From Eutrophocola sp049446715 (GTDB taxonomy: Bacteria > Pseudomonadota > Gammaproteobacteria > Pseudomonadales > Pseudohongiellaceae), in contig JBMTQX010000002.1 of assembly GCA_049446715.1 (NCBI GenBank), positions 1 through 64,000 on the forward strand: DNA of 64,000 nt, written 5' to 3'. A program made the position numbers and the translations under genes. Positions 45,035 through 53,426 of the stretch are shown piece after piece. How positions within the stretch are numbered: position 1 is the first letter of the stretch; every line of letters starts with the position of its first letter. The notes beneath the pieces are model-generated. The model had not been told where the DNA came from, did not search any database, and saw only the letters and a program-made list of their open reading frames with translations.

Positions 45035-45421
45035 CTTCCCCAAAATGCGCCCTCGCCTGTGTCACTGCATTGCAGTCATACAGAAGTGGTGGACGGACTG
45101 ACAGGTGATCCCATGTTCAGTCGCCAGGACCAATCGATCCTAAATGGATGTTGGTTGACCCCCAGAGACCGGCTTTGTCTGCTCCACTGAACTTGGAACG
45201 GGTTCAGAACAAGGGAAAGCTTACCGGCACGTTATCACGCGCGGGTCCTCAACGGTTCAACCAGAACCCACTAAACAGATACATCAGAGACAAGAGGCAG
45301 GTGACAGGCCATCATGCACTGAATCGGCTTCTGTGAGTTTGGCGGTGGTAGTGTCATACCGCCAAAAACCATGAATTGAATACGCCCGGCACTGTCGGGA
45401 CAGAATCGAGAGGACAAACCA
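45035..45421. other. Long leader region before ilvI with a stem-loop
   Basis: No convincing gene is present. TTTGGCGGT (45338-45346) and ACCGCCAAA (45358-45366) form a perfect 9-bp stem with an 11-nt loop, 55 nt before the ilvI start. A 62-codon frame at 45148-45336 has no family likeness and no Ile/Leu/Val-rich stretch, so I do not propose a classical ilv leader peptide. Confidence 0.5.
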
Positions 45422-47149
45422 GTGGAAATGCTTTCCGGCGGCGACATGCTCATCCGTGCCCTGCACGATGAGGGAGTTGACCTGATATTCGGCTACCCCG
45501 GTGGGGCTGCGCTGCACATTTACGATGCCATTTTTAACCAGGACAAGGTCGACCATGTCCTGGTACGTCACGAACAGGCCGCCACGCATGCCGCTGACGG
45601 TTATGCCCGTGCCACCGGCAGGCCCGGTGTCGTGCTGGTGACCTCCGGTCCCGGGGCTACCAATGCCATAACAGGCATCGCTACCGCCTTTATGGATTCC
45701 ATTCCGATGGTTGTCATTTCCGGCCAGGTCACCCTGGATGCGATTGGCTCCGATGCTTTCCAGGAAACCGACATGATCGGCGTGTCACGTCCGATCGTGA
45801 AGCACAGCTTCATGGTACAGCGTGCCGAAGACATTCCGCGCATCGTCAAGGAAGCCTTCTACATTGCCACTACCGGGCGCCCGGGTCCGGTCGTCATCGA
45901 TATTCCCAAGGATGTCACCGATCCCGGTGCCACGTTCCCGTATGAGTATCCGGATACGGTCAAGATCCGTTCCTACAATCCACCGACCAAGGGACACTCC
46001 GGCCAGATCAAGAAAGCTGTTGAGATCCTGATGGCCGCCAAGCGTCCGGTGATTTACTCCGGCGGCGGTGTGGTACTTGGCAACGGCGCCGAACTGCTGA
46101 CCGAGCTGGCGCGTAAACTGGGTTATCCGGTCACCAACACCCTGATGGGCCTGGGCGCCTATCCGGCCACGGACAAACAGTTTCTCGGCATGCTTGGGAT
46201 GCACGGCACCTATGAGGCCAACATGTCGATGCATGAAGCCGATGTTATCCTGGCCATTGGTGCGCGTTTCGACGACCGCGTCACCAACTCAGACGTCAGC
46301 AAATTCTGCCCGAACGCCACAATCCTGCATGTGGATATCGACCCGGCCTCGATTTCCAAAACCGTTACAGCACATGTGCCGATCGTGGGTCCAGTTGAGC
46401 CGGTACTGAAAGAAATGGTCGAACAGGTGTCTGCCGCCAAACAGAAAGTGGATGCCGAGGCGCTGGCCGCCTGGTGGGCACAGATCGACAAGTGGCGTGA
46501 GCGGCAATGCCTGGCGGTTGAAAATGCCGGCGGTGGCATCATCAAGCCGCAGCAGGTCATTCAGGCGCTGTACCGGGCCACCAACGGTGATGCCTACATC
46601 ACCTCCGATGTTGGCCAGCACCAGATGTTTGCCGCCCAGCATTATCACTTCGATTTGCCGCGCCGCTGGATCAACTCCGGTGGTCTGGGCACCATGGGTT
46701 TCGGTTTGCCGTCTGCCATGGGTGTGCAACTGGCGTTTCCGGATGCGATCGTGGCCTGCGTTACCGGGGAGGGCAGTATCCAGATGAATATCCAGGAACT
46801 GGCCACCTGCAAGCAGTGTGCGTTGCCGATCAAGATCGTCAACCTGAACAACAAGGCGCTGGGTATGGTGAAACAGTGGCAGGACATGCAGTACGGCGGT
46901 CGCCATTCGGCCAGTACCTATGCCGATTCACTGCCTGATTTCATTGCCCTGTCAGAAGCCTACGGCCATGCCGGTGTGCGCATCGACAAGCTCAGTGAAC
47001 TGGACGCCAAGATGGCGGAAGCGTTTGCCATGAAGGACAAGCTGGTCTTCATCGATGTTTCCGTAGACCCTGAAGAACATGTATACCCGATGGCCATTCG
47101 CGGCGGTTACATGAGTGAAATGTTCCTGAGCAAGACAGAGAGGACCTGA
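45422..47149 (+). CDS. ilvI: Acetolactate synthase large subunit
   Basis: 575 residues. A GTG start gives MEMLSGGDMLIRALHDEGVD, aligned with E. coli IlvI MEMLSGAEMVVRSL, and GAGAGG lies upstream. The thiamine-diphosphate enzyme has the catalytic Glu in VLVRHEQAATHAADGYARA, the FAD/central domain, and the GEGSIQMNIQELATCKQ...NN Mg-TPP motif. It condenses pyruvate (or pyruvate with 2-oxobutyrate) in branched-chain amino acid synthesis. The ilvH start is 1 nt after the stop. Confidence 0.96.
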   Translation: MEMLSGGDMLIRALHDEGVDLIFGYPGGAALHIYDAIFNQDKVDHVLVRHEQAATHAADGYARATGRPGVVLVTSGPGATNAITGIATAFMDSIPMVVISGQVTLDAIGSDAFQETDMIGVSRPIVKHSFMVQRAEDIPRIVKEAFYIATTGRPGPVVIDIPKDVTDPGATFPYEYPDTVKIRSYNPPTKGHSGQIKKAVEILMAAKRPVIYSGGGVVLGNGAELLTELARKLGYPVTNTLMGLGAYPATDKQFLGMLGMHGTYEANMSMHEADVILAIGARFDDRVTNSDVSKFCPNATILHVDIDPASISKTVTAHVPIVGPVEPVLKEMVEQVSAAKQKVDAEALAAWWAQIDKWRERQCLAVENAGGGIIKPQQVIQALYRATNGDAYITSDVGQHQMFAAQHYHFDLPRRWINSGGLGTMGFGLPSAMGVQLAFPDAIVACVTGEGSIQMNIQELATCKQCALPIKIVNLNNKALGMVKQWQDMQYGGRHSASTYADSLPDFIALSEAYGHAGVRIDKLSELDAKMAEAFAMKDKLVFIDVSVDPEEHVYPMAIRGGYMSEMFLSKTERT

Positions 47150-47150
47150 G

Positions 47151-47642
47151 ATGAGACGCATCGTATCTGTATTGATGGAAAACCAGCCGGGTGCCCTGTC
47201 TCGCGTGGTCGGCCTGTTTTCACAACGCAACTACAACATCAACTCACTCACCGTGGCGCCCACGGAGGACCCGACCCTATCGCGTCTGACCCTGACCACC
47301 ATCGGTGATGACCGCAAGATCGAGCAGATCATCAAGCACCTGAACAAGGTAGTCGATGTTGCCAAGCTGGTTGACCTGACCGAGGGAAGTCACATCGAGC
47401 GCGAGCTGATGCTGATCAAGGTCAAGGCCACCGGTGCCCAGCGCGCTGAAGTCAAACGTGTTGCGGATATCTTCCGTGGCGATGTCGTGGACGTGACCCC
47501 GACCATGTACACCATTCAGCTGGCCGGTACCAGCGAGAAGCTGGACGGCTTCATCCAGGCCTTGCAGGGCACATCGATTCTTGAAGTCGCCCGCACCGGG
47601 GTATCCGGCGTCGCACGCGGCGAAAAAGTGCTCTCGCTGTAA
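47151..47642 (+). CDS. ilvH: Acetolactate synthase small (regulatory) subunit
   Basis: 163 residues, the same length as E. coli IlvH. The N-terminal ACT domain (MRRIVSVLMENQPGALSRVVGLFSQRNYNINSLTV in part) binds valine, and the C-terminal half (TPTMYTIQLAGTSEKLDGFIQAL) activates the large subunit. It is one nucleotide from ilvI and followed by a terminator, so ilvIH is a two-gene unit. Confidence 0.96.
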   Translation: MRRIVSVLMENQPGALSRVVGLFSQRNYNINSLTVAPTEDPTLSRLTLTTIGDDRKIEQIIKHLNKVVDVAKLVDLTEGSHIERELMLIKVKATGAQRAEVKRVADIFRGDVVDVTPTMYTIQLAGTSEKLDGFIQALQGTSILEVARTGVSGVARGEKVLSL

Positions 47643-47656
47643 ACATCACGGCTTGA

Positions 47657-47687
47657 AAAAAAACCGGGGCTTGCCCCGGTTTTTTTA
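47657..47687 (+). terminator. Intrinsic terminator after ilvH
   Basis: A-run, ACCGGGGC, loop TT, GCCCCGGT and seven T. Confidence 0.92.
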
Positions 47688-47702
47688 TGCGCGATTCCTG
47701 CA

Positions 47703-47780
47703 GGTCGGCATAGCGTAGCGTTGCCGACATGAGTGTTCACGTCCTTGTCGGCAAGCGGCCTTGCAGGCCTATGCCGACCT
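47703..47780. repeat. Paired palindrome element (REP/BIME-like), copy 3
   Basis: GGTCGGCATAGCG...GTTGCCGAC faces TGTCGGCAAGCGGCC...GGCCTATGCCGACC, directly after the ilvH terminator. Confidence 0.8.
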
Positions 47781-47940
47781 ACGCTTCGGGCCCGGCATGT
47801 CGCCATAAAACGGTGCCTGTTTTTCTCAATTGCACCCTAATCGACCATGATCCTGTCTGCATGGCGAGTAATAACGGGCTGATTTTGCGGCACAGTATTT
47901 GCACATTTCCTGCAATTACAATAATTCATCCCGTATGTGC

Positions 47941-49098
47941 ATGACCCGGTTCGTTCATAAAATCATTGCCCTGTTCCTCCTGTGCCCGCTGCTCCTCGGC
48001 CTGGGTCAGGGCGCGCATGCCCACATGCTGAACATGACCCGCATGGAAATCACTGTCGGGGAAGACCAAGTGGCGCGCATCACCCTCACAATTGACCTGG
48101 GCCAGTCCCTGATGACGCCACGGGATTACTGGGCCGCCACCCAGGTACCGGTGAGTGAACAGCAGGCGATGCTGGCTGGGCCACTGGCGCAGCTGGAAGC
48201 GCAGCTCGATTTTCTGCTGGACGATGAGCCCCGGGCAGCAGCGCTGACCGGGTTCGAGATAGGCGCGACCAGTCTCGAGGCCATCGAAAACCCCCTGAGC
48301 CCGCAAATGGCGAACCTGTATTACGAGCTGGATACTGCCGGCAGTGAGCGCATCAATGTCCAGCTGGCGCAAGGGCTGGAAGTGCCGTGGCCATTTCTTC
48401 TGGTAGTGGATGTCGCGGGCCAGCGTTTGCCCACATCACGCCTGCTTACCGATGTGGACAGGACATCCAGGAATGTCTCGCTGAATGGCGCCGACAGTTC
48501 CGGCAGCGACCTGACCGCAGGGTTTCTGGTGAACTGGGCCCGATTTGCCCCGGAATTCACCTGGATCGCTGTTGGCTTCCAGCACATCATTCCGGAAGGC
48601 CTTGATCATATCCTGTTCATCCTGGGCCTGTTCTTCCTGGCCGGCGGCTGGCGCATCCTGCTGCTGCAGGTCACCGGTTTTACGATCGCCCATTCGCTGA
48701 CCCTGGGCCTGTCCATGTTTGGCATCATTGCCGTCCCGGCATCCGTGGTGGAACCCTTGATTGCCCTGTCCATTGTCTACGTGGCCGTGGATAACCTGTT
48801 CGCCAGCAAACTGGCGCGTTGGCGCCTTGTGGTGGTGTGCCTGTTTGGCTTATTGCACGGCATGGGTTTCGCTGCCGTTCTGGCCGATATCGGGTTGCCG
48901 CAGCACCAGTTTGTGCTGGGCCTGGTGTTGTTCAACCTTGGCGTCGAACTTGGCCAGCTTGCCGTGATTGGTGCCGCGCTGCTGGCGGTGGGCTGGTTCC
49001 GCCGCCAGGCCTGGTATGAAGCCTTTATTGCCCATCCCGCCACCATTGCCATAGCAGGCACCGGTGCGTACTGGTTCCTCAAGAGAATCCCGATATAA
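47941..49098 (+). CDS. HupE/UreJ-like membrane protein with secreted N-terminal region
   Basis: 385 residues from ATG 47941 (47935 is also possible). A signal peptide (IIALFLLCPLLLGLGQGAHA) precedes an extracytoplasmic domain of about 180 residues. The C-terminal half has six membrane segments with the HupE/UreJ motifs HIIPEGLDHILFILGLF, TIAHSLTLGLS, LLHGMGFAAVL and NLGVELGQLAVIG. The His/Asp/Glu residues in these helices suggest a metal ion path; related proteins are nickel or cobalt carriers. The metal here is not determined and no hydrogenase or urease gene is near. Confidence 0.85.
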   Translation: MTRFVHKIIALFLLCPLLLGLGQGAHAHMLNMTRMEITVGEDQVARITLTIDLGQSLMTPRDYWAATQVPVSEQQAMLAGPLAQLEAQLDFLLDDEPRAAALTGFEIGATSLEAIENPLSPQMANLYYELDTAGSERINVQLAQGLEVPWPFLLVVDVAGQRLPTSRLLTDVDRTSRNVSLNGADSSGSDLTAGFLVNWARFAPEFTWIAVGFQHIIPEGLDHILFILGLFFLAGGWRILLLQVTGFTIAHSLTLGLSMFGIIAVPASVVEPLIALSIVYVAVDNLFASKLARWRLVVVCLFGLLHGMGFAAVLADIGLPQHQFVLGLVLFNLGVELGQLAVIGAALLAVGWFRRQAWYEAFIAHPATIAIAGTGAYWFLKRIPI

Positions 49099-49122
49099 AA
49101 GTAACAGCGAGAAAGGAAAGTT

Positions 49123-50115
49123 ATGACTATCCCTGAGCAAAAATCGCGACCCAAAGTCAGTCACACCGTGATTGCCATTGCGGGCGTCACGCTTGGCCTG
49201 TTTGGTGTAGAGCATGCCATATCGATGAACAACCCGGTCATCGCCTTTCCGGAAAGTGGCGCTGCCAGCGGCACCTTCCCGGAAGTGTGGATACACGGTT
49301 CCAAGTCCGCCATGGACAACGATGACCCGCCGGTACAGGTGCATGCCTATAACGAGCACACCTATATCCTGCGCGAGAACAAGGCGATCAATTATGAAGG
49401 TGCTTTCATGTACCTGTTGTTTGGCAATGGCCAGGCGCTGCTGATCGACCAGGGCTCCACGGCATCCCCGGCCCTGTTTCCCCTGCGCGAGGTGGTGGAT
49501 GGCATCATTGCGGAATGGGAAGCTGAGCATGAACAGACTGTTACCCTGACCGTGGCCAACAGCCACCTGCATGGTGACCATTACGCCGCCTGGAACCAGT
49601 TCGTGGACAGACCGAATACCATCATGGTTGGTCTGACCCATGAAGAGGTGATGGATTACTGGGGCTTCTCCAGCTATCCCGAGGAGCGGCTGGAATATGA
49701 CCTGGGCGGACGCAAGTTCATTGTCACCGGTTCGCCGGGGCATCAGGGTTCCGAACTGGCCCTGTACGACTACTGGACGGATCTGTTGTACACCGGCGAC
49801 ATGTTCTACCGCGGTCGCCTGTACGTGGAAGATTTTTCAGCCTGGGCAGCCAGCATCACGCGCCTGCGCCAGCTGGCCAGCGAATACCCGGTCACGCACC
49901 TGATCAACAACCACATCGAAATGACGGTGACACCCAAGGTCGATTATCCGGTAGGCACCACCTGGCAGCCGGATGAGCCGCCCATGCAGATGACCCTGCA
50001 GATGCTCGATACGGCGTATGAGGCCATCAAGGATGTGGACGGTCCCGGCATCTACAAATACGATGATTTCATGATCTACAACGAAATCCCCTGGACCTAC
50101 ACCACTGACCCCTGA
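49123..50115 (+). CDS. MBL-fold metallo-hydrolase, intact metal site
   Basis: 330 residues with an N-terminal membrane anchor or signal (HTVIAIAGVTLGLFGVEHA). The metallo-beta-lactamase fold has the complete ligand set: HLHGDH (148-153), His207 (PGHQGSE), Asp226 (YTGDMFY) and His264 (INNHIEM). AGGAAAG precedes the ATG. The substrate is unknown; a hydrolase of an ester, thioester or lactone is likely. Its neighbour 13 nt downstream is a paralogue that has lost these ligands. Confidence 0.9.
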   Translation: MTIPEQKSRPKVSHTVIAIAGVTLGLFGVEHAISMNNPVIAFPESGAASGTFPEVWIHGSKSAMDNDDPPVQVHAYNEHTYILRENKAINYEGAFMYLLFGNGQALLIDQGSTASPALFPLREVVDGIIAEWEAEHEQTVTLTVANSHLHGDHYAAWNQFVDRPNTIMVGLTHEEVMDYWGFSSYPEERLEYDLGGRKFIVTGSPGHQGSELALYDYWTDLLYTGDMFYRGRLYVEDFSAWAASITRLRQLASEYPVTHLINNHIEMTVTPKVDYPVGTTWQPDEPPMQMTLQMLDTAYEAIKDVDGPGIYKYDDFMIYNEIPWTYTTDP

Positions 50116-50128
50116 CAGGACAGACACC

Positions 50129-51109
50129 ATGAACATACTGAGAAATATCATTTTAGGTTCACTGCTGCTGGTGCAGGCGGCCTCTGCCAGCCCGGATTTT
50201 GAACGGGAAGGAGCCGCCCCGGGGAACATGCGCTTTGCCTGGATCCACGGCAGCATTTCTGCCAAGGCCAACACGGATGTGCGCATCCAGGTGCACCAGT
50301 ACAACGACCACACCTTCATCATGCGCCAGAATCCGGCTATTCACTGGGAAGCGCCGTTCATGTACCTGATTTTTGGCAGTGAAGGCGCAGTGCTGCTGGA
50401 TACCGGCGCCACGGCCGAAGCGGAATACTTTCCGCTGCGTGAGACGGTGGATGCGGTCATGGCCCGCTGGCAGCAGGTCAACGGTATCAGAGAACTGCCG
50501 CTGACCGTGATTCCGCTGGGTGCGGAAATGTCCCAGACCGAAGGCCAGGGCCAGTTTGCCGACAGGCCTGATACGGAAATCCTTGAGGCTACATCAGCAG
50601 CGCGTGCCGAGCTCTTCGGCCAGGATATGCAGAGCACACTGGATTTGGGCGGCGGCCGGGAATTGAGCCTGATAGCCACGCCCGGTATCGATGCCACCGC
50701 TATCACCGTCTACGATCCCTACACGGACTTTCTTTTCACCGGCAACACCTTCTATGCCGGCCGCCTGGTGATTCGCGATTTTCCAGCCTACAAGGACACA
50801 ATGGCACGCCTGCTGGCGTTTTCAGAAATGCATCCAGTGAAATGGGCCATGGGCGGACGTATCGAAATGAGTGACTATCCCGGACTGGATTACCGTCTGC
50901 GCAGCAACTACCGCCCGCGGGAGCATGCGCTGGAATTACCGGCTTCCCTGCTGCAGGACTGTTATCAGATTGTGCACCTGATCAACGGCGCCGAGGATAT
51001 TCGCATCCACGACCATTTCATCGTCATGAACGGGGTCGGGCGGGGCGCACGTGATTATGGTTTCCCAACCTATACGCCAGCACAGTTCAGCGGTCCCTCA
51101 CTGCGTTAG
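50129..51109 (+). CDS. MBL-fold paralogue lacking all metal ligands (probable pseudoenzyme)
   Basis: 326 residues with a signal peptide (ILGSLLLVQAASA). It aligns along its length with the preceding MBL protein (WIHGSxSA, QVHxYNxHTxIxRxNxAI, FMYLxFG, LDLGGxR, FYxGRL, RIEM). But HLHGDH is replaced by GAEMSQ (131-136), His207 by Ile187 or its neighbour, Asp226 by Asn206, and His264 by Arg244. The frame is open and well conserved, so it is more likely a maintained pseudoenzyme than a pseudogene. It could be a partner or regulator of the intact enzyme, since the two are in one transcript. Confidence 0.85.
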   Translation: MNILRNIILGSLLLVQAASASPDFEREGAAPGNMRFAWIHGSISAKANTDVRIQVHQYNDHTFIMRQNPAIHWEAPFMYLIFGSEGAVLLDTGATAEAEYFPLRETVDAVMARWQQVNGIRELPLTVIPLGAEMSQTEGQGQFADRPDTEILEATSAARAELFGQDMQSTLDLGGGRELSLIATPGIDATAITVYDPYTDFLFTGNTFYAGRLVIRDFPAYKDTMARLLAFSEMHPVKWAMGGRIEMSDYPGLDYRLRSNYRPREHALELPASLLQDCYQIVHLINGAEDIRIHDHFIVMNGVGRGARDYGFPTYTPAQFSGPSLR

Positions 51110-51222
51110 CCCTGCGCGAGTTTTCCGCACTTTGACAGGCATGCTTCAGGGAGGTGTGCCTGTTTTCGTTTCAGCTTAGAATGGCGCACTGTCATTCAAT
51201 GCCGTTACGGCTGCGGGTAAAC

Positions 51223-51738
51223 ATGATGAACAAGATGTACACGAGGTCAGGGGGACTAACCTTGGTGTTTCCGGCACTGGCGTTGCCTCTGGCGAGCGTC
51301 GCATAAAGTGACGCTGAACTGATTGCGCAGGCCGTGCGGCCATTGCCTGCTGACCTGCAGGCTGGTGCCGCGGTGTTTCGCTATGACGAACAGACCGGTG
51401 AGCGCATTGTCCTGCGCACGGGCAGCAACCGTGTCGAATGTCACCCCAGGGATGACTTGCAGGCCGCCTAGGATGACGCCATTGCTAGTGGCAGCATCAA
51501 GCCGCGGGAATTCGGTTCCATCTCCCATCGGCTTTATGACAAGGATGATCGCATCCAGCTGTTGTGGATTGTTTACCTGCCCAATGCCACCTCTGATGTC
51601 ATGGGTATGTCGACAGCCAGCCAGCGTGACAATGCCCTGGCCGGGCAGGGCATGCCCTGGATGATGCTGGAAGGGACGCCGGGTGCGCACCTGATGATTT
51701 CCATCAATGGGACCGCGTTGTCCAATCAGCCGAATTAA
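51223..51738 (+). pseudogene. Secreted protein gene with two in-frame stops
   Basis: One frame of 172 codons encodes a signal-like start (MNKMYTRSGGLTLVFPALAL) and a mature part (SDAELIAQAVRPLPADLQAGAAV..., FGSISHRLYDKDDRIQLLWIVYLPN, MMLEGTPGAHLMISI). A TAA at 51304 falls just after the signal region and a TAG at 51469 follows; no frameshift is seen. The family was not recognised, though the ending resembles secreted proteins with a GTPGxHLMI motif. It is the second gene in the window broken only by nonsense codons. Confidence 0.75.
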
Positions 51739-51760
51739 AGGCGAGCGTTTCAATGAACAC

Positions 51761-51790
51761 AAAAAAGCCGGGCAAGGCCCGGCTTTTTTT
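51761..51790. terminator. Bidirectional terminator between the pseudogene and ilvC
   Basis: A-run, GCCGGGC, loop AAG, GCCCGGC and seven T; symmetrical, so it also ends the convergent ilvC transcript. Confidence 0.92.
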
Positions 51791-51820
51791 GTTGTGTTGC
51801 GCTGACCAGCGTTTGACGGC

Positions 51821-53293
51821 TCAGACCACCTTTTTCATGGCCGTCATGTGACCGCGCAGGACACGACCGACAGCCTCAATCGGATGGTTGCGAATGGCAG
51901 CATTCACCTCGATCAGTTCGCGGTCATCCACGCCGTTGTCCTTCACATCCAGGCCTGCACCGATGATGTCGGTTTCCACTGACTTCATGAAGTCTTCCAG
52001 CATGGGTACGGCGGCATGGGAGAACAGGTAGCAACCATACTCGGCGGTGTCGGAAATGACCGCGTTCATTTCGTACAGCTTCTTGCGACCGATCAGGTTG
52101 GCAATCAGCGGCACTTCGTGCAGTGACTCGTAGTAGGCGGATTCGGCGATGACGCCGGCAGCCGTCAGGGTTTCGAAACACAGTTCCACACCGGCCTTGA
52201 TCATAGCCACCATGAGGATGCCGTGGTCATAGTATTCCTGTTCGCTGATGGCGGGGGCACCGTCGGTGGAAGACTGCTCGAAGGCAGTCTTGCCGGTGTC
52301 TTCGCGCCAGCCCAGCAGCTTGGCGTCATCATTGGCCCAGTCTTCCATCATGCCGGATGAGAAGTTGCCTTCCATGATGTCGTCCATGTGCTTTTCAAAC
52401 AGCGGGCGCAGAGTGTCTTTGAGGGTTTCACTGACCTGGTGAGCCTTGATCTTGGCCGGGTTGGACAGGCGATCCATCATGTTGGTGATGCCCCCCTGTT
52501 TCAGGCCTTCAGAGACAGTTTCCCAGCCGAACTGAATCAGCTTGGAGGCGTAGGCGGAATCGACACCTTTCTCGACCATTTTTTCATAGGCCAGGATGGA
52601 GCCGGTCTGCAGCATGCCGCAGAGAATGGTCTGCTCGCCCATGAGGTCGGACTTCACTTCCGCGATGAAAGAGGACTCGAGTACGCCGGCACGATGACCA
52701 CCGGTGGCGGCAGCGTAGGCCTTGGCGATTTCCAGGCCATCGCCATTGGGATCGTTTTCACGATGTACGGCAATCAGGGTCGGCACACCGAAACCACGCT
52801 TGTATTCTTCACGCACTTCGGTGCCCGGACATTTCGGGGCCACCATGATGACGGTCAGGTCGTCACGGATCTGCATGCCTTCCTCAACGATGTTGAAACC
52901 GTGGGAGTAGGCCAGGCAGGCGCCTTTTTTCATCAACGGCATAACCTTGTTGATGACTGGTGTGTGCTGCTTGTCCGGGGTCAGGTTCAGGACCAGGTCG
53001 GCGGTCGGAACCAGTTCTTCAAAGGTACCGACGTTGAAGCTGTTGTCGGTGGCATTGACCCAGGACTGGCGCTTTTCGTTGATGGCGGCTTCACGCAGGG
53101 CATAGGAAACGTCCAGGCCGCTGTCGCGCATGTTTAGGCCCTGGTTCAGGCCCTGGGCGCCACAGCCCAGGATGACCACTTTCTTGCCTTTGAGTTTGTT
53201 GACGCCGTCGGCGAATTCCGAGGAATCCATAAAGCGGCATTTGCCGAGTTCCTCAAGCTGCAGACGCAGGGGGAGGGTATTGAAATAGTTCAT
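51821..53293 (-). CDS. ilvC: Ketol-acid reductoisomerase, class II (long form)
   Basis: 490 residues from ATG 53293, giving MNYFNTLPLRLQLEELGKCRF as in E. coli IlvC (MANYFNTLNLRQQL). The NADPH-binding motif GCGAQGLNQGLNMRDSG and the duplicated knotted domain of the class II enzyme are present (VAPKCPGTEVREEYKRGFGVP, ESAYYESLHEVPLIANLIG). It converts acetolactate and acetohydroxybutyrate to the dihydroxy acids. It is separate from ilvIH and diverges from ilvY, as in enterobacteria. Confidence 0.97.
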   Translation of the reverse strand: MNYFNTLPLRLQLEELGKCRFMDSSEFADGVNKLKGKKVVILGCGAQGLNQGLNMRDSGLDVSYALREAAINEKRQSWVNATDNSFNVGTFEELVPTADLVLNLTPDKQHTPVINKVMPLMKKGACLAYSHGFNIVEEGMQIRDDLTVIMVAPKCPGTEVREEYKRGFGVPTLIAVHRENDPNGDGLEIAKAYAAATGGHRAGVLESSFIAEVKSDLMGEQTILCGMLQTGSILAYEKMVEKGVDSAYASKLIQFGWETVSEGLKQGGITNMMDRLSNPAKIKAHQVSETLKDTLRPLFEKHMDDIMEGNFSSGMMEDWANDDAKLLGWREDTGKTAFEQSSTDGAPAISEQEYYDHGILMVAMIKAGVELCFETLTAAGVIAESAYYESLHEVPLIANLIGRKKLYEMNAVISDTAEYGCYLFSHAAVPMLEDFMKSVETDIIGAGLDVKDNGVDDRELIEVNAAIRNHPIEAVGRVLRGHMTAMKKVV

Positions 53294-53351
53294 GTCAGGC
53301 TCCGGTGGGGCGCTATGGTTAATAGGGGTGGCTGAAAAGGCGCTCATGGTA

Positions 53352-53411
53352 GTGCAAATGGGTAGTTGCGTAAAATGATATATATGCAACCATACGTTTC
53401 ATATTCTGCAA
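53352..53411. promoter_or_regulatory. Putative IlvY operator region between ilvC and ilvY
   Basis: Four half-sites of TGCAA/TTGC type lie in the 133-bp divergent gap: TGCAA at 53353, TTGC at 53366, TGCAA at 53385 and TGCAA at 53407. GTTGC-N16-GCAAC (53365-53390) is a perfect outer palindrome. LysR-type regulators bind such paired sites near their divergent target. Confidence 0.5.
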
Positions 53412-53426
53412 TGATGGCGAACACCC

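Noticed and set aside
50129..51109. Calling the second MBL-fold gene a pseudogene
   Set aside because: The frame is open, the signal peptide and fold segments are kept; only the metal ligands are gone, which fits a pseudoenzyme better.
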